NCBI GenBank assembly: GCA_025449935.1
Contig: JANWIJ010000036.1
Coordinates: 1-61,109, forward strand
Source: Chitinophagaceae bacterium
GTDB taxonomy: Bacteria > Bacteroidota > Bacteroidia > Chitinophagales > Chitinophagaceae
DNA: 61,109 nt
Direction of reading: 5' to 3'
Made by a program: the position numbers and the translations under genes. Positions 60,846 to 61,109 of this stretch are shown in pieces. Each line of letters starts with the position of its first letter. Positions within the stretch are counted from its first letter, which is position 1. The notes below the pieces were generated by a model, which ran no database searches, was not told the DNA's origin, and saw nothing but the letters and a program-made list of their open reading frames with translations.

Positions 60846-60883
60846 TTGCTCCAGCCCCGGCCCTTGCCCCTCCGGCCCTCAAT

Positions 60884-60911
60884 TTTGTTGAAGATTAATG
60901 ATATAAATTTG
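60884..60911 (+). promoter_or_regulatory. Promoter of mnmE
   Basis: TTTG (60884-60887), a 16-nt spacer and a perfect TAAATTTG (60904-60911), five bases before the ATG at 60917. This predicts a start point within about 1-2 nt of the start codon. Confidence 0.55.
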
Positions 60912-60916
60912 ACAAA

Positions 60917-61109
60917 ATGACCACTAACCAAACCGGCTGGGATGATACGATTGTCGCGCTGGCCACTCCCCCGGGGGTAGGCGCTATCGGGCTGCTCCGC
61001 CTGAGTGGAAACAAAGCTTTTGCTATTGTCAACGAATTGTTTCCTTCAAAAAATCTGTTGAGCCAAGCCTCGCATAGTTTGCATGTTGGTTTTATAAAAG
61101 ATGGGGAAA
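60917..61109 (+). CDS. mnmE: tRNA modification GTPase MnmE (partial, N-terminus)
   Basis: The first 64 residues are visible before the window ends. The start reads [20 protein letters not shown] then [20 protein letters not shown], which is the folate/formyl-binding N-terminal domain of MnmE (TrmE). With MnmG it installs the 5-carboxymethylaminomethyl group at U34 of certain tRNAs. The GTPase domain is beyond the window. Confidence 0.93.
   Translation, partial: MTTNQTGWDDTIVALATPPGVGAIGLLRLSGNKAFAIVNELFPSKNLLSQASHSLHVGFIKDGE

Noticed and set aside
1-61109. CRISPR arrays, tRNA genes, insertion sequences or prophage
   Set aside because: No regularly spaced identical repeats, no cloverleaf or CCA-ended structure noticed by eye, and no transposase or integrase-like frame. 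A tRNA scan was not possible here.

Overview
The window reads as a chromosomal segment of a Bacteroidota bacterium, most likely a Chitinophagaceae-like member. Evidence: a short primary sigma factor that begins directly at region 1.2, TAnnTTTG-type promoter boxes in place of E. coli-type promoters, few Shine-Dalgarno sequences, a truncated NuoG, tandem exbD genes, DUF4836-like and PKD-domain lipoproteins, and beta-propeller sensor kinases. The genus cannot be fixed from sequence reading alone. No rRNA, tRNA, CRISPR array, transposase or phage gene was seen.

Region by region. 0-4.2 kb: the start of a nitrous oxide reduction cluster on the minus strand (lipoprotein cytochrome c, Sec-type clade II nosZ, a lipoprotein cut by the window edge), divergent from an NsrR-like Rrf2 regulator and a di-iron Fe-S repair protein. 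4.3-10.5 kb: a stress and low-oxygen signalling patch with a flavodoxin-like protein, a membrane protein, a PAS histidine kinase overlapping a receiver/Crp-like regulator, two copies of a pair made of an Hsp20 chaperone and an uncharacterised companion protein, and a hemerythrin-like protein. 10.4-19.9 kb: an S4-domain protein, an M20 dipeptidase, a beta-propeller sensor kinase with its NarL-type regulator, two tandem PKD lipoproteins, DNA polymerase IV and a hypothetical gene. 20-24 kb: housekeeping genes rimM, rpsP, ffh and the primary sigma factor. 24-29.8 kb: a START-like protein, a hypothetical, an LptF/LptG-type permease, a lipoprotein, then a metal/redox group (CDF efflux, OsmC, Rrf2, 1-Cys peroxiredoxin). 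29.8-38.9 kb: two pseudouridine synthases, a Spy-like protein, rlmN, a thiolase, a DUF4836-like protein, hisS and a low-molecular-weight phosphatase. 39.1-42.1 kb: a small membrane protein, a PstS-like binding lipoprotein and a TPR protein. 42.2-56.1 kb: a complete nuoA-N complex I operon with a secreted NTF2-like gene between nuoE and nuoF. 56.1-60.8 kb: a MacB-type permease and an exbB-exbD-exbD-tonB operon. 60.9 kb to the end: the start of mnmE.

How they work together. NosZ needs electrons from a c-type cytochrome, which the upstream lipoprotein supplies. The NsrR-like sensor and the Fe-S repair protein give a nitric-oxide response next to it, and the adjacent kinase/regulator and hemerythrin genes point to the same low-oxygen, nitrosative-stress theme. 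Complex I generates proton motive force and ExbB-ExbD-TonB spends it at the outer membrane.

Most notable observations: a duplicated Hsp20 plus unknown-companion module; perfect TAnnTTTG boxes only 3-6 nt before the start codon of six genes, which implies leaderless or near-leaderless messages; degenerate short-word repeats filling several intergenic spacers; and an NTF2-like gene embedded in nuo. No wholly new multi-gene system is proven here. The Hsp20-companion pair is the best candidate.
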